A stretch of 39,491 bases of DNA from Bacteroidales bacterium (GCA_022837485.1 JALHHH010000021.1:6488-45978), one strand, 5' to 3'. Counted from the first letter of the stretch, positions 15,820 to 23,786 are shown. Numbers and translations are program-made. Notes: generated from the letters alone by a model not told the origin.

Positions 15820-16043
15820 GGAAATACTCGGTTCATCCCCGGGTACTCTCGTTTATTAAGTTATTAACATCCCGGAAGTGTTTTCTTTACTCCTTACACT
15901 CCGTGAAATTGAGCCCATCTGTTGCCTTTTACAGGAAAAGCATTAAGTAATCGGAGAGGCATACAGATCAGGGTAGTATTTGCATAGGCGGACCAATATT
16001 GCAATTTTTTGAGGCTACTTAACGGAATATAGTTAAAATCATG

Positions 16044-16051
16044 TAGGTTTG
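16044..16051 (+). promoter_or_regulatory. -7 promoter box for the TlpA-like gene
   Basis: TAGGTTTG, a full TAnnTTTG match, 20 bases before the ATG at 16072. No good -33 TTG was seen at the normal distance. Confidence 0.6.
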
Positions 16052-16071
16052 CGTTTGCTAAAACAAAATCG

Positions 16072-17193
16072 ATGATTAAGACAAGTGTTCGTCACGCAAT
16101 TGTATTTCTGATTGTTTTTTGCGCATTTTCTGCTCATTCACAGGGCGTAGCCGATGTTCGAGGGAAACTTGAAGGTTCCCGTGTCTCGGGTGTTCATCTT
16201 ACCTTTGCAGACCTTCTTTCAGGCAATTCGCAGGGGCTGACTGCCACCACCGATGAGGCGGGGAATTTTGAAATACGCCTGCCTGCTAATGGACTTTCAT
16301 TATACCGGATGTCGCTTTCGGCTGATAATTTTCTTTCACTGATCGTTGAGGAGGGCGACAAGGTCACACTTATATCCGGAACAGAGATCCTCAGCCGCAA
16401 TGTGCAGATCAAGGGATCGCCCCATACCAGTCTTTTGTATGAGATAGCAGGAAAGGTTAAGTATTACGATGCCCGGAAAGACAGCATCGGAAAGCTTTAC
16501 GGTGCGCTGGCTGCAAATCCCGACAGTACCGGACGCCTGCCCCTTATCGTTGAATCGTATCATGAAGTCGAAGCCGGGCTCAGAAGTATGCTCAGGGAAA
16601 TTTTGGCAAAGAACCCGGATTCACCCGCAGCTTTGTTTTTTATCGACGAATTGGATATTGCCCTTGATTTCGATATTTACGATGCCGTTGCGAAGGCTTT
16701 ATATTCAAGATATTCTGGTTTCAGACTCGTTGATGACCTGTATCAGAGGACCGAACTTGAGAAGATACTGGCTCCCGGTAATCCTGCTCCGGAAATTATT
16801 CTGCCAAAGCCCGAAGGAGATGCCGGCAAACTTTCCGACCTTAGGGGTAAGGTGGTACTTATCGATTTCTGGGCGTCATGGTGTGGCCCGTGCAGGCGCG
16901 AAAACCCTGAAGTGGTGAAAATGTACAACCGGTTCAGAGAGTGTGGCTTCGAAATTTTCGGCGTATCCCTCGACAGAGACCGGGAAGCGTGGATCAACGC
17001 GATTGTTAAAGACGGGCTGACATGGACACAGGTGAGCGACCTTAAATACTGGCAGAGCGAGGCAGCAAAGGCTTACGGGGTCAAGTCAATTCCACACACC
17101 GTTCTGATCGACCGCGATGGCAACATCATCGCCCGCAGGCTCAGGGGCGAATCGCTTGTGAAAAAGCTGGAAGAAGTACTGCCGGATAAATAG
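16072..17193 (+). CDS. TlpA-like thiol-disulfide oxidoreductase
   Basis: A 373-residue exported thioredoxin-family protein. It has a signal peptide (ending CAFSAHSQG), an N-terminal beta-rich region (about 25-120) resembling the DUF4369 domain found on such proteins, a helical middle, and a C-terminal thioredoxin domain (about 240-370) with the redox motif WASWCGPCRREN near residue 270 and the cis-Pro in KSIPHTVLIDRDG. The mature protein probably reduces or exchanges disulfides in the periplasm. Some relatives serve cytochrome maturation, but no such genes are nearby. It has its own -7 box and ends 19 bases from the convergent DUF2779 gene. Confidence 0.92.
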   Translation: MIKTSVRHAIVFLIVFCAFSAHSQGVADVRGKLEGSRVSGVHLTFADLLSGNSQGLTATTDEAGNFEIRLPANGLSLYRMSLSADNFLSLIVEEGDKVTLISGTEILSRNVQIKGSPHTSLLYEIAGKVKYYDARKDSIGKLYGALAANPDSTGRLPLIVESYHEVEAGLRSMLREILAKNPDSPAALFFIDELDIALDFDIYDAVAKALYSRYSGFRLVDDLYQRTELEKILAPGNPAPEIILPKPEGDAGKLSDLRGKVVLIDFWASWCGPCRRENPEVVKMYNRFRECGFEIFGVSLDRDREAWINAIVKDGLTWTQVSDLKYWQSEAAKAYGVKSIPHTVLIDRDGNIIARRLRGESLVKKLEEVLPDK

Positions 17194-17212
17194 TATGTCT
17201 TTTAGTAATGCT

Positions 17213-18634
17213 TCAGGATATCAATTCATTCAGAAACTTATATATCCGGCTTGTCAGAACTACTGCCTCCTGAATTTCTTCCCGTATTACCTTTAACGTT
17301 TCTTCCCGGTTTTCGCTGGTTATGTTCAGATAACGCACACCCTGCATGATTTCGGAAATGCGGTCGGTTTTGCTGCCCGAAAGCCCCAGTGCAGCGGCAG
17401 TTTCAAACAGTCCGCCATCCGGATCCATTCCAGGTGTATAGAAATCTCTGTCTTCAAAAACTTCTGCCAGGTTAATTAAACGATCATCTCTGCTGAAAAT
17501 TCCCGATTCATCAAAAGCAAGGCGGGTTTGCTCACTTCCATAGTAAACCACAGATCTTCCGGAACTCAGGATTTGCCTTAGGAAGTTCCGGATTTCCGGT
17601 TCCGGATTACTTCCCGGAATGGCAGTAAAGGATTGAGGGCTATGGGTACCGTCCGTACTCGCTGCGGCAAATATTACGGATTCAAAGGGACGATGCCCCT
17701 CAAATAAAGGAAGAGCGGAGCGGAATGCAAAAAACGAAACAAACTGCGGATGGTCCCCAAATGCAAGGCGTTTGTGCAAACGATCCGAATTGAAGTAATT
17801 ACGTTGCGTCCGGTGCGCTCTCAGGATAATCTGTTCCTGTTTCGGCAAGGATTCTTCAGGAATATCTGCGATTTCGGTATATCCGTTTTCATAAAGTGCA
17901 CACCTTCTGTCGAAGGGCAATCCGGAGATGCTGAATACGGAATCGGATTTTATGTGTTTCCAGCAATGTCCGGTGAAATCGCAGGGGTAGGGGTGTCGGC
18001 AATGCCTGCCAACCGGTATGTCGGGCGACTTTTTCAGCGTAAGCGCTTCTCTCGATTTTTTAATTTGAATTCCGATGTATTCCTGAAGTGCCAGAACTTT
18101 TTCAGTTACGTCTGTTGTTACAAAAAGCTGCTTAATATCGAGCGATCCGCCCAACCGGTATGCCGGATTCATGTGTACAATTCGGATGGTTTCCGGTGTA
18201 AGTCCGCTTCCTTTTATAACATAATACTGCAGGGCTGCATCGATAAGGTATGTTTCGGAGATGTGAAGCGAGCTTTTTACTTCCAGGGCATGCCAGACTG
18301 AACCTTCCTTCATGAGTATATCGAGAAGCACCAGAATGTCTTCGTGCCGGAATGCTGCTTCGTAAATTACCGGTTTGTTTTCGGCTATACTCTTAGCTGT
18401 TTTCTCCAGGGCAGCCCTGTATTGGGAAGGATGCCCCGGAGCACAGTTTATTCCGCCGGGATAAAGATCGCGGGCAAGATGGCCAATCTCGTGGCCCCGC
18501 TTAAATTTAGCCAGTTGCTCGGCACTTAGCCTGTCGCGCAGAAAAGGTCTGTTTTTATTCAGGTACAGTGATTTCAGACATTGTACCCCACGTATAAAAG
18601 TGGACTTGGATAATGCTGCAGCGCTGTCAGACAA
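17213..18634 (-). CDS. DUF2779 family protein: Cas4-like nuclease domain with degenerate exonuclease half
   Basis: A 473-residue cytoplasmic protein. The N-terminal half is a PD-(D/E)XK nuclease-like domain with Glu92, Asp105, the EVK motif at 118-120 and Gln136, plus four cysteines placed as in iron-sulfur nucleases such as Cas4 and AddB (Cys19, then Cys212, Cys218, Cys224). The C-terminal half aligns with the DUF2779 exonuclease-like domain, but the expected DFET-type motif is FVSFFAF (298-304), so the catalytic Asp and Glu are gone; the late YCxxD-type motif is also missing. No ATG exists near the start of the frame, and TTG at 18634 fits the family N-terminus (SKSTFIRGVQCLKSLYL). That start lies 4 bases past the FKBP stop, indicating co-transcription. 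Substrate unknown. Confidence 0.85.
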   Translation of the reverse strand: MSDSAAALSKSTFIRGVQCLKSLYLNKNRPFLRDRLSAEQLAKFKRGHEIGHLARDLYPGGINCAPGHPSQYRAALEKTAKSIAENKPVIYEAAFRHEDILVLLDILMKEGSVWHALEVKSSLHISETYLIDAALQYYVIKGSGLTPETIRIVHMNPAYRLGGSLDIKQLFVTTDVTEKVLALQEYIGIQIKKSREALTLKKSPDIPVGRHCRHPYPCDFTGHCWKHIKSDSVFSISGLPFDRRCALYENGYTEIADIPEESLPKQEQIILRAHRTQRNYFNSDRLHKRLAFGDHPQFVSFFAFRSALPLFEGHRPFESVIFAAASTDGTHSPQSFTAIPGSNPEPEIRNFLRQILSSGRSVVYYGSEQTRLAFDESGIFSRDDRLINLAEVFEDRDFYTPGMDPDGGLFETAAALGLSGSKTDRISEIMQGVRYLNITSENREETLKVIREEIQEAVVLTSRIYKFLNELIS

Positions 18635-18638
18635 ATCG

Positions 18639-19385
18639 TTATTGCTTTTCTACAGAAATCAGTTCTACTTCAAATATAAGAACGGATCCGCCGGGAATGG
18701 GTCCGGCACCACGGTCGCCGTAAGCGAGTGCTGAAGGGATGTAGAAGATGTATTTGGATCCCGGTTTCATAAGCTGAACGCCTTCAGTCCATCCGGGAAT
18801 AACTCCGTTAAGCGGGAATTTGATGCTCTCTCCTCGTTCAACGGATGAATCAAATACAGTACCATCAATAAGAGTTCCTGTATAATGCACTTCAACGATG
18901 TCTTCAGCCGAGGGATGCTCGCCTTCTCCTTCTGTAACAACCTTAAACTGCAGTCCGCTGGGCAGTGCTACAACACCGGGCTGGGTTTTGTTTGCTTCAA
19001 GGAATGCTTCACCGGCAGCTCTGGCAACGCTTGATTCAGCCAGTGTCTTTTGCTGCTGTTTCATCATCATTTCCTGCTGGAAAACTGACATTACATGTTC
19101 TGTCGCTTCCTCACTAAGAACGCTGTCGATGCCCCACAGTCCGTCTTTCAGTCCCGCAAACATAATATCCTCGTTTACTTCTATGCTGTTGGTTGTCATA
19201 TTCCGGCCAATATCACGGCCTATTATATAGCTTATTGAGTCAAGCCTGTTCTGAAGGATAACAGTTTCTGCGGGTTGTGTTTTGGCGTTACTTTTCTTTT
19301 TGGATGCTTTCTGTGCAAACGCACCGTTTGGACATACTGCCGTTACCAGCAGGAGCAATGCAAATACTCCGGTAATTTTTTTCAT
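18639..19385 (-). CDS. FKBP-type peptidyl-prolyl isomerase (periplasmic)
   Basis: A 248-residue exported proline isomerase and chaperone of the Mip/FkpA type. It has a signal peptide (ending PNGAFAQ), a lysine-rich linker, an FKBP N-terminal dimerisation domain (about 45-135; SISYIIGRDIGRNM, QQEMMMKQQQ) and a C-terminal FKBP domain (about 150-248) with VEVHYTGTLIDGTVFDSS, VIPGWTEGVQLMKPGSK and LAYGDRGAGPIPGGSVLIFEVEL motifs, the last given as AYGDRGAG and IPGGSVLIFEV. A -7 box (TACTTTTG) lies 20 bases upstream of the ATG. The DUF2779 gene follows after 4 bases, so an envelope chaperone and a DNA nuclease share a transcript. Confidence 0.95.
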   Translation of the reverse strand: MKKITGVFALLLLVTAVCPNGAFAQKASKKKSNAKTQPAETVILQNRLDSISYIIGRDIGRNMTTNSIEVNEDIMFAGLKDGLWGIDSVLSEEATEHVMSVFQQEMMMKQQQKTLAESSVARAAGEAFLEANKTQPGVVALPSGLQFKVVTEGEGEHPSAEDIVEVHYTGTLIDGTVFDSSVERGESIKFPLNGVIPGWTEGVQLMKPGSKYIFYIPSALAYGDRGAGPIPGGSVLIFEVELISVEKQ

Positions 19386-19405
19386 GTATGGATTGTTTTT
19401 TTTAA

Positions 19406-19413
19406 CAAAAGTA
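19406..19413 (-). promoter_or_regulatory. -7 promoter box for the FKBP gene
   Basis: Reads TACTTTTG on the minus strand, matching TAnnTTTG, 20 bases before the ATG at 19385. It lies between the exonuclease gene and FKBP, so FKBP and DUF2779 can be transcribed without the exonuclease. Confidence 0.55.
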
Positions 19414-19469
19414 AGAATTCGCCGGCCTTATTTCAGCCGGAAAATGGATTAATTATACTTTTTTAACGA

Positions 19470-20186
19470 TCAGGCAATCTTGATATTAGAGGGATCAATA
19501 AGTTCCATTCCTTTATACCGGCGCAATAACTGAACAATCGCAACCACATCCTTCTGGCAATATTCAACTATTCGCTGCAGGTTTTTCTCATTCCAGTATA
19601 CGCCGCCAACCTGACTTCCGTCGATATCATCCTTCGGAGTTGGAATGTTGAAAATGGAGGTCAGCAGTGCAAGGGATGTGTAGTTTTTGTAATCCCCGAA
19701 TTTCCAAAGTTCCATGGTGTCCAGATGTTTCACTTCCCATGGCTTTTTCCCTGATATGTCGAGTAATGACGGTATTCGTACGCCGTTAATCAGCATCCGT
19801 CTTGAAATGTAAGGAAAGTCGAATTCCTTGCCGTTGTGGGCGCAGAGCAGGTGGTCGCTGCTGTTAAAACTTTTTTGCAAAAGCAGCGAGAAGTTGCTGA
19901 GCAGTTCTCGCTCATCGTCACCGGCAAACGATTTTATCCTGAGCTGTTCTTTGCGGATAAAGCCAACCGAAATGCAGATAATTTTTCCGAATTCGGCATA
20001 AATTCCTGCCTTACCGTATAAGACTTCCGGATCCTCGGCCTTTTCATTACGGATGTTTTTCAGGCTGTCGGCTTTGTGGTTCCAGAATTTTCTGGTATCC
20101 TCTGGCAAATCATTGTAATCCGGATACTGAGGTACCGTTTCTATGTCAAGAAACAGCACATTTTCAATGTTGAGATCGTCAAGCAT
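19470..20186 (-). CDS. 3'-5' exonuclease of the PolB-like (DEDDy) type
   Basis: A 238-residue cytoplasmic protein of the predicted 3'-5' exonuclease family related to the proofreading domain of family B polymerases. Metal-binding motifs are present: DIE (Asp14, Glu16) in VLFLDIETVPQ, an ExoII motif in HNGKEFDFPYISRR, and ExoIII of the YxxxD type in YCQKDVVAIV. All four acidic positions and the Tyr appear intact, so it should be active on single-stranded or frayed DNA ends. No polymerase domain is attached. The FKBP and DUF2779 genes lie downstream on the same strand after an 84-base gap containing a separate promoter box. Confidence 0.92.
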   Translation of the reverse strand: MLDDLNIENVLFLDIETVPQYPDYNDLPEDTRKFWNHKADSLKNIRNEKAEDPEVLYGKAGIYAEFGKIICISVGFIRKEQLRIKSFAGDDERELLSNFSLLLQKSFNSSDHLLCAHNGKEFDFPYISRRMLINGVRIPSLLDISGKKPWEVKHLDTMELWKFGDYKNYTSLALLTSIFNIPTPKDDIDGSQVGGVYWNEKNLQRIVEYCQKDVVAIVQLLRRYKGMELIDPSNIKIA

Positions 20187-20228
20187 AGGTAGTTGTTTTG
20201 ATAGTTAAAAGTAAGAAAAATTCTGTCC

Positions 20229-20253
20229 GGCCTGTTTACGCAGGTCTTTTTTT
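20229..20253 (+). terminator. Orphan Rho-independent terminator on the plus strand
   Basis: A 6-bp stem with one G-U pair (GGCCTG 20229-20234, CAGGTC 20241-20246), a 6-base loop and seven T (20247-20253). No plus-strand gene lies upstream; the nearest protein gene is minus-strand and starts at 20186. It could end a small RNA or antisense transcript, or act in the leader of the lipoprotein gene at 20423. Confidence 0.6.
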
Positions 20254-20382
20254 AGAAAAAATCAGGATCGACCCCGGTTTTTATGTACAAGTTGCACTTG
20301 CGGCCCAAGATTGAAGGATGCCTTTTTGATTATTTCATTGCTTCGTATTTTTATTCGTTTTTTTAACTATCGCTTCTTGAAG

Positions 20383-20414
20383 TTGTTTAAACTGTTTAAA
20401 ATAATGTACGTTTG
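20383..20414 (+). promoter_or_regulatory. Promoter of the lipoprotein-mnmD-NUDIX unit
   Basis: TTG at 20383-20385 and TACGTTTG at 20407-20414 with 21 bases between, close to the Bacteroidota -33/-7 layout. The -7 box ends 8 bases before the ATG at 20423, leaving a very short leader. Confidence 0.65.
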
Positions 20415-20422
20415 CCGGTATT

Positions 20423-21739
20423 ATGAAACGATGGAATCGTGGTATTTCTCTCAGCGGGCTTAATGCCGTTTTGGCCGGTTTCCTTTTTTGCGCCGCCTGC
20501 ACTCCTGCGGAAGATTACATCGTACCTCCGGAAATTACCGTTTTTTCACCCTTTGAAGGTCAGAGCTGCGGATATGGCGATACTCTCCTGATTGAAGCAA
20601 AAGTAACGCATCCTGCCCGAATCGATTTTGTGCGTGTTTCACTGCTCGGAACTGCAGGTCAGCCCGTGGCTCCATCAATGGATTTTGTTGCCGGCGTTAC
20701 GGAATATAATCTGAACGCATATATATCCCTGGATAATCTTCTTCTGGCATCCGGCAATCTGACGCTCCAGGTCAGAGCCTATGCGGGGGATGTAAGTTCC
20801 GGTGCCTGGATAACCATTAATTATCAACAGCTTGAAAAGTCGCTTGAGGCCTTCGTCACTGTTTGCAAAAACGGGGCCGATAGTTACAGCGTTTACCGCA
20901 CCGGATTAAACCAGGAAACGGATTTGCTATATACTTTTGATGGCGATTATACCGGTTCCGGGATAAGCTCTTCAAAACAACTAGTATATACTTGCGGCAG
21001 CCAGACAGGGAGCCTGATGGCCTGGAATTTGCAGAACGGGACAGCGAAATGGAGCGTTCCTGCCGTTCCTGCACCACCACTGCCTTATTTCAATTCTGTA
21101 TACTGCACGGAGAATGAAGTTTTTATTTCAATACGCGACGGTTATATACAGGGGTACGATGCTGGTGGTATGGCAACATTCCGGAGTTCGGTTTTTACCA
21201 ACGGGCGATTTACGCACATGGTGCGCACCCAGGGCTGGCTGGCTGCAATCTTTGAGCCATATCATGGAAATCTTTCCAGTCTTGTATTATTTAATTATCC
21301 TGGCGGTACGGTGCATAAGCAGGTTCAATTTTCGGGAAAAGCCGCCGGTCTCGGGACATTCGGTAAAGAGGGAGTTGTGCTCTATGTCAACGAAACAAAT
21401 GGCTGCCGCGCCCGTCTTTTCTCGTATTCGCTGAATACATTTGTTACCATACGGGAGTTCCCGTTTACGGAAATAAAGAATGTTACAGGCGATTTTACAA
21501 CGCATACGTTTCTGTCAGCAGGAAAAGATGTGTGGTGGTTCCGCAGTGCTTCAGGCAGCCTCGTTCACTACATTCAGCAAGGTGAAATCAACGCAATGGT
21601 TTACGATTCTATTGGAAATCTGCTGTTTGTAAGTTCCGGTTACCACACCGGTGTCTATCGAATCCCGGATAATCATTCGGTATATACATTTGCCTCCGAT
21701 AAGGAAATTGTTGATATTCATTTGTTGTATAACCGATGA
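20423..21739 (+). CDS. Lipoprotein with Ig-like and beta-propeller-like regions, unknown function
   Basis: A 438-residue protein. A hydrophobic N-terminal segment ends in FLFCAACTPAED, consistent with lipidation at Cys26. Residues about 35-135 look like a bacterial Ig-like domain (PPEITVFSPFEGQSCGYGDT, then IDFVRVSLLG). The remainder shows repeated strand patterns such as SLMAWNLQNGTAKWSV, ISIRDGYIQGYDAG and YDSIGNLLFVSSG that resemble blades of a PQQ-like or WD-like propeller, though I cannot count blades with confidence. I recognise no catalytic motif. Its TGA overlaps the ATG of mnmD (ATGA), so the two are translationally coupled, which is unusual for a surface lipoprotein and a tRNA-modification enzyme. 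Confidence 0.8.
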   Translation: MKRWNRGISLSGLNAVLAGFLFCAACTPAEDYIVPPEITVFSPFEGQSCGYGDTLLIEAKVTHPARIDFVRVSLLGTAGQPVAPSMDFVAGVTEYNLNAYISLDNLLLASGNLTLQVRAYAGDVSSGAWITINYQQLEKSLEAFVTVCKNGADSYSVYRTGLNQETDLLYTFDGDYTGSGISSSKQLVYTCGSQTGSLMAWNLQNGTAKWSVPAVPAPPLPYFNSVYCTENEVFISIRDGYIQGYDAGGMATFRSSVFTNGRFTHMVRTQGWLAAIFEPYHGNLSSLVLFNYPGGTVHKQVQFSGKAAGLGTFGKEGVVLYVNETNGCRARLFSYSLNTFVTIREFPFTEIKNVTGDFTTHTFLSAGKDVWWFRSASGSLVHYIQQGEINAMVYDSIGNLLFVSSGYHTGVYRIPDNHSVYTFASDKEIVDIHLLYNR

Positions 21740-22428
21740 TTGAACAAGTCAAACTTATACCGGTTAAGACCGGCGATGGATCCGGAACGCTGTACAATCC
21801 GGTTGCGGGTGAACACTACCATTCAACAAACGGTGCTTTGACCGAATCTGTTCACGTGTTCATACAGGCAGGGATGCTGTATCAACTTCACCGTGAGAAC
21901 CGGCTGAGGATACTGGAGGTTGGACTGGGAACCGGGCTAAATGCATTGCTTACCCTGTCGGAATGCCGGAATCGGGATCTTACAGTGGATTATACAGCCA
22001 TTGAACCTTTTCCTCTTGGCAAAGAACTTATTGCTGAGCTTAATTACTGCAGTCTGCCGGGACTTTCTGAACTGAGCCGGGAATTTGCGGCAATCCATAA
22101 TGCTGCTTCTGGTAAAACGGAAACGATAAGTAAAGATTTTTCGTTTACAGCAATACGGAAGACCCTTGATAATTTTCTGAGGGATACGGACAACCGTTAT
22201 AACCTGATTTATTTCGATGCATTCTCGCCGCAGGTTGCTCCGGATCTGTGGACTCCGGAGGTATTTCAGGCATTAAGGCGTCATATGCCCACAGGAGCGA
22301 CTTTGGTTACATACAGTGCAAAAGGTCTGGTACGCAGGGCCATGCAGGCGGCGGGCATGCAGGTGGAGCGTTTGCCGGGTCCTCCCGGCAAACGGGAAAT
22401 GCTAAGAGCAACAGCAATATTAAAATAA
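21736..22428 (+). CDS. mnmD: tRNA (mnm5s2U34)-methyltransferase MnmD
   Basis: A 230-residue SAM-dependent methyltransferase of the DUF752/MnmD family, which completes the mnm5 group on the wobble uridine of certain tRNAs. In E. coli this domain is fused to an FAD domain in MnmC; here it is stand-alone, as in many bacteria. Visible motifs: an N-terminal LYNPVAGEHYHSTNGALTES, given as AGEHYHS and NGALTES; the SAM-binding ILEVGLGTGLNALLTL; and YFDAFSPQVAPDLWTPEVF, given as FDAFSPQ and PDLWTPEVF, near the active site. The C-terminus GPPGKREMLRA is typical. Its start overlaps the lipoprotein stop by 4 bases, and its TAA shares one base with the ATG of the NUDIX gene. Confidence 0.93.
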   Translation: MIEQVKLIPVKTGDGSGTLYNPVAGEHYHSTNGALTESVHVFIQAGMLYQLHRENRLRILEVGLGTGLNALLTLSECRNRDLTVDYTAIEPFPLGKELIAELNYCSLPGLSELSREFAAIHNAASGKTETISKDFSFTAIRKTLDNFLRDTDNRYNLIYFDAFSPQVAPDLWTPEVFQALRRHMPTGATLVTYSAKGLVRRAMQAAGMQVERLPGPPGKREMLRATAILK

Positions 22429-22910
22429 TGGAACAAGGAAATTTTAACATCCGTGTTTATGGCCTTATTGTACATGAGCATAAGCTACTGCTGACCGACG
22501 AATTCAGGCTTGGGATATGTATGACGAAGTTCCCCGGAGGAGGTCTGCAATTCGGCGAAGGCCCAGTCGATTGCCTTAAGCGCGAATGCCTGGAAGAGCT
22601 GAATCAGGAAGTGGAAATACTCAGTCATTATTATACCACCGATTACTTCCAGCAATCGGAACTTTTGCCCGGAGCCTGGCAGATTCTGAATATTTATTAT
22701 CGGGCGCGTTTAAAGGGTGAGCCGGCATTTAGAACAACCGAAAAAGTGTTTGATTTTGAGCATGTTGACGGTGCTCAGACGTTTCGATGGGCAGACCACG
22801 AAACGCTCAGTTCAGAAAATATGACGTTGCCCATCGATCGTAAAGTCGTTGCTATGATACTGAGCGATCCGGAAAGTTTGTTTAACGGATTCGGAAGTTC
22901 AGATAATTAA
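22428..22910 (+). CDS. NUDIX hydrolase
   Basis: A 160-residue enzyme of the family that cleaves nucleoside diphosphates linked to another group. The NUDIX box runs from Gly38 to Leu58: GX5E (Gly38, Glu44), then R52-E53 and E56-E57, with the metal-binding glutamates intact. The box position usually held by Gly (residue 59) is Asn. The ATG at 22428 overlaps the mnmD TAA by one base, so translation is coupled; a longer frame reaching back to 22248 only shadows mnmD. The last 29 bases overlap the 3' end of acyP on the other strand. The substrate cannot be named from sequence. Confidence 0.9.
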   Translation: MEQGNFNIRVYGLIVHEHKLLLTDEFRLGICMTKFPGGGLQFGEGPVDCLKRECLEELNQEVEILSHYYTTDYFQQSELLPGAWQILNIYYRARLKGEPAFRTTEKVFDFEHVDGAQTFRWADHETLSSENMTLPIDRKVVAMILSDPESLFNGFGSSDN

Positions 22911-23163
22911 CCGGTGGCCCGGGAATAATCCGCACATCGCTAACAATTGCCCTGGCCGGACCCTGGCGGCACATTTCCACAAAAATATCAAGCTGTCCGG
23001 GCGAACCTTCCGCTTCTATGTAAACCGAGCCATCGTTTTCGTTGCTTACAAATCCGGTTACACCGGTGTCGAGGGCACACTTCCGGGTAAAATATCGAAA
23101 GCCAACGCCCTGAACCCTCCCGTATACACGGATAACCCTGTGTTCCTTTTTTGCTACGGTCAT
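22882..23163 (-). CDS. acyP: Acylphosphatase
   Basis: A 93-residue small enzyme that hydrolyses acyl phosphates such as carbamoyl- or acetyl-type phosphates. Catalytic residues Arg23 (in GRVQGVGFRYF) and Asn41 (in GFVSNENDGSV) are present at the same numbers as in the well-known vertebrate enzyme. The ATG overlaps the TGA of the upstream unknown gene (ATGA arrangement), so the two are translationally coupled. The 3' end overlaps the convergent NUDIX gene by 29 bases. The physiological substrate in bacteria is not well established. Confidence 0.95.
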   Translation of the reverse strand: MTVAKKEHRVIRVYGRVQGVGFRYFTRKCALDTGVTGFVSNENDGSVYIEAEGSPGQLDIFVEMCRQGPARAIVSDVRIIPGPPVNYLNFRIR

Positions 23164-23786
23164 GCCGTAAGTCGTTTCTTTATCAGATTTTCAACCAAGG
23201 TATACAGCTGCAAGGGATTAAGTGTTCTCCAGTTTAGTTGGTTCAGCTGACCGCCGGTTGCAAGGTAATAATCGAGGTGACCCCTGTGTATCTCTTCCAG
23301 CACATGACTGCGGAAGTTAAGACATGCTATCCACCCGTCTTCTATTTCATCAAACCACTCCTGGTAGTACGAATCATCGTCTGCATGGAAATTGAGAACA
23401 TTCTCGCCGATCAGGATGAATTTCCGGATGCCGGCATCCATGAGGATCTCAACCACATTTCGCTTCAGATACATGATGTCGTTGTATAGGGTGTCGTTCC
23501 ACTCACCAAGAAATTCGATGACACAAAAGCCTCTTTGGTAATCGGAATAAAGCAGCTTCATATAGAGCGTGGCTGAACCCATTTCATCCCATAGCGGATG
23601 AATGAAGTAATTATAAACGGAATTTGTACATTCCGTTTCGCTGTATGCTCTTCCGAAAAATGGCGAATGTATGTCCTCAGAGGAATTATACAGATTACTC
23701 CAGGCATAAAAAGGTTCTATGTCGTGCATGCGTATCGGTCGTAAGTATGATGGTTTATTAACGAAACTGCTCTTGAAAAGTTGCAA
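23160..23786 (-). CDS. Conserved Bacteroidota protein of unknown function
   Basis: A 208-residue soluble protein, rich in Tyr, Trp and acidic residues, with no signal peptide or membrane segment. Key stretches are SYLRPIRMHDIEPFYAWSNL (given as its first 20 residues), SEDIHSPFFGRAYSE, NFHADDDSYYQEWFDEIEDG and GWIACLNF. I recall very similar proteins in other Bacteroidota but no assigned function. The frame has TTG at 23786, which fits the family N-terminus (QLFKSSFVNKPSYLRP); the first ATG comes 19 codons later at 23729 and would cut that segment. Its TGA overlaps the acyP ATG. The NUDIX-type regulator lies 35 bases upstream on the same strand, so the three probably form one transcript. Confidence 0.8.
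   Translation of the reverse strand: MQLFKSSFVNKPSYLRPIRMHDIEPFYAWSNLYNSSEDIHSPFFGRAYSETECTNSVYNYFIHPLWDEMGSATLYMKLLYSDYQRGFCVIEFLGEWNDTLYNDIMYLKRNVVEILMDAGIRKFILIGENVLNFHADDDSYYQEWFDEIEDGWIACLNFRSHVLEEIHRGHLDYYLATGGQLNQLNWRTLNPLQLYTLVENLIKKRLTA

Noticed and set aside
22248..22427. A longer NUDIX protein starting inside mnmD
   Set aside because: The added part is only a shadow frame of mnmD; the ATG at 22428 gives a normal NUDIX N-terminus.
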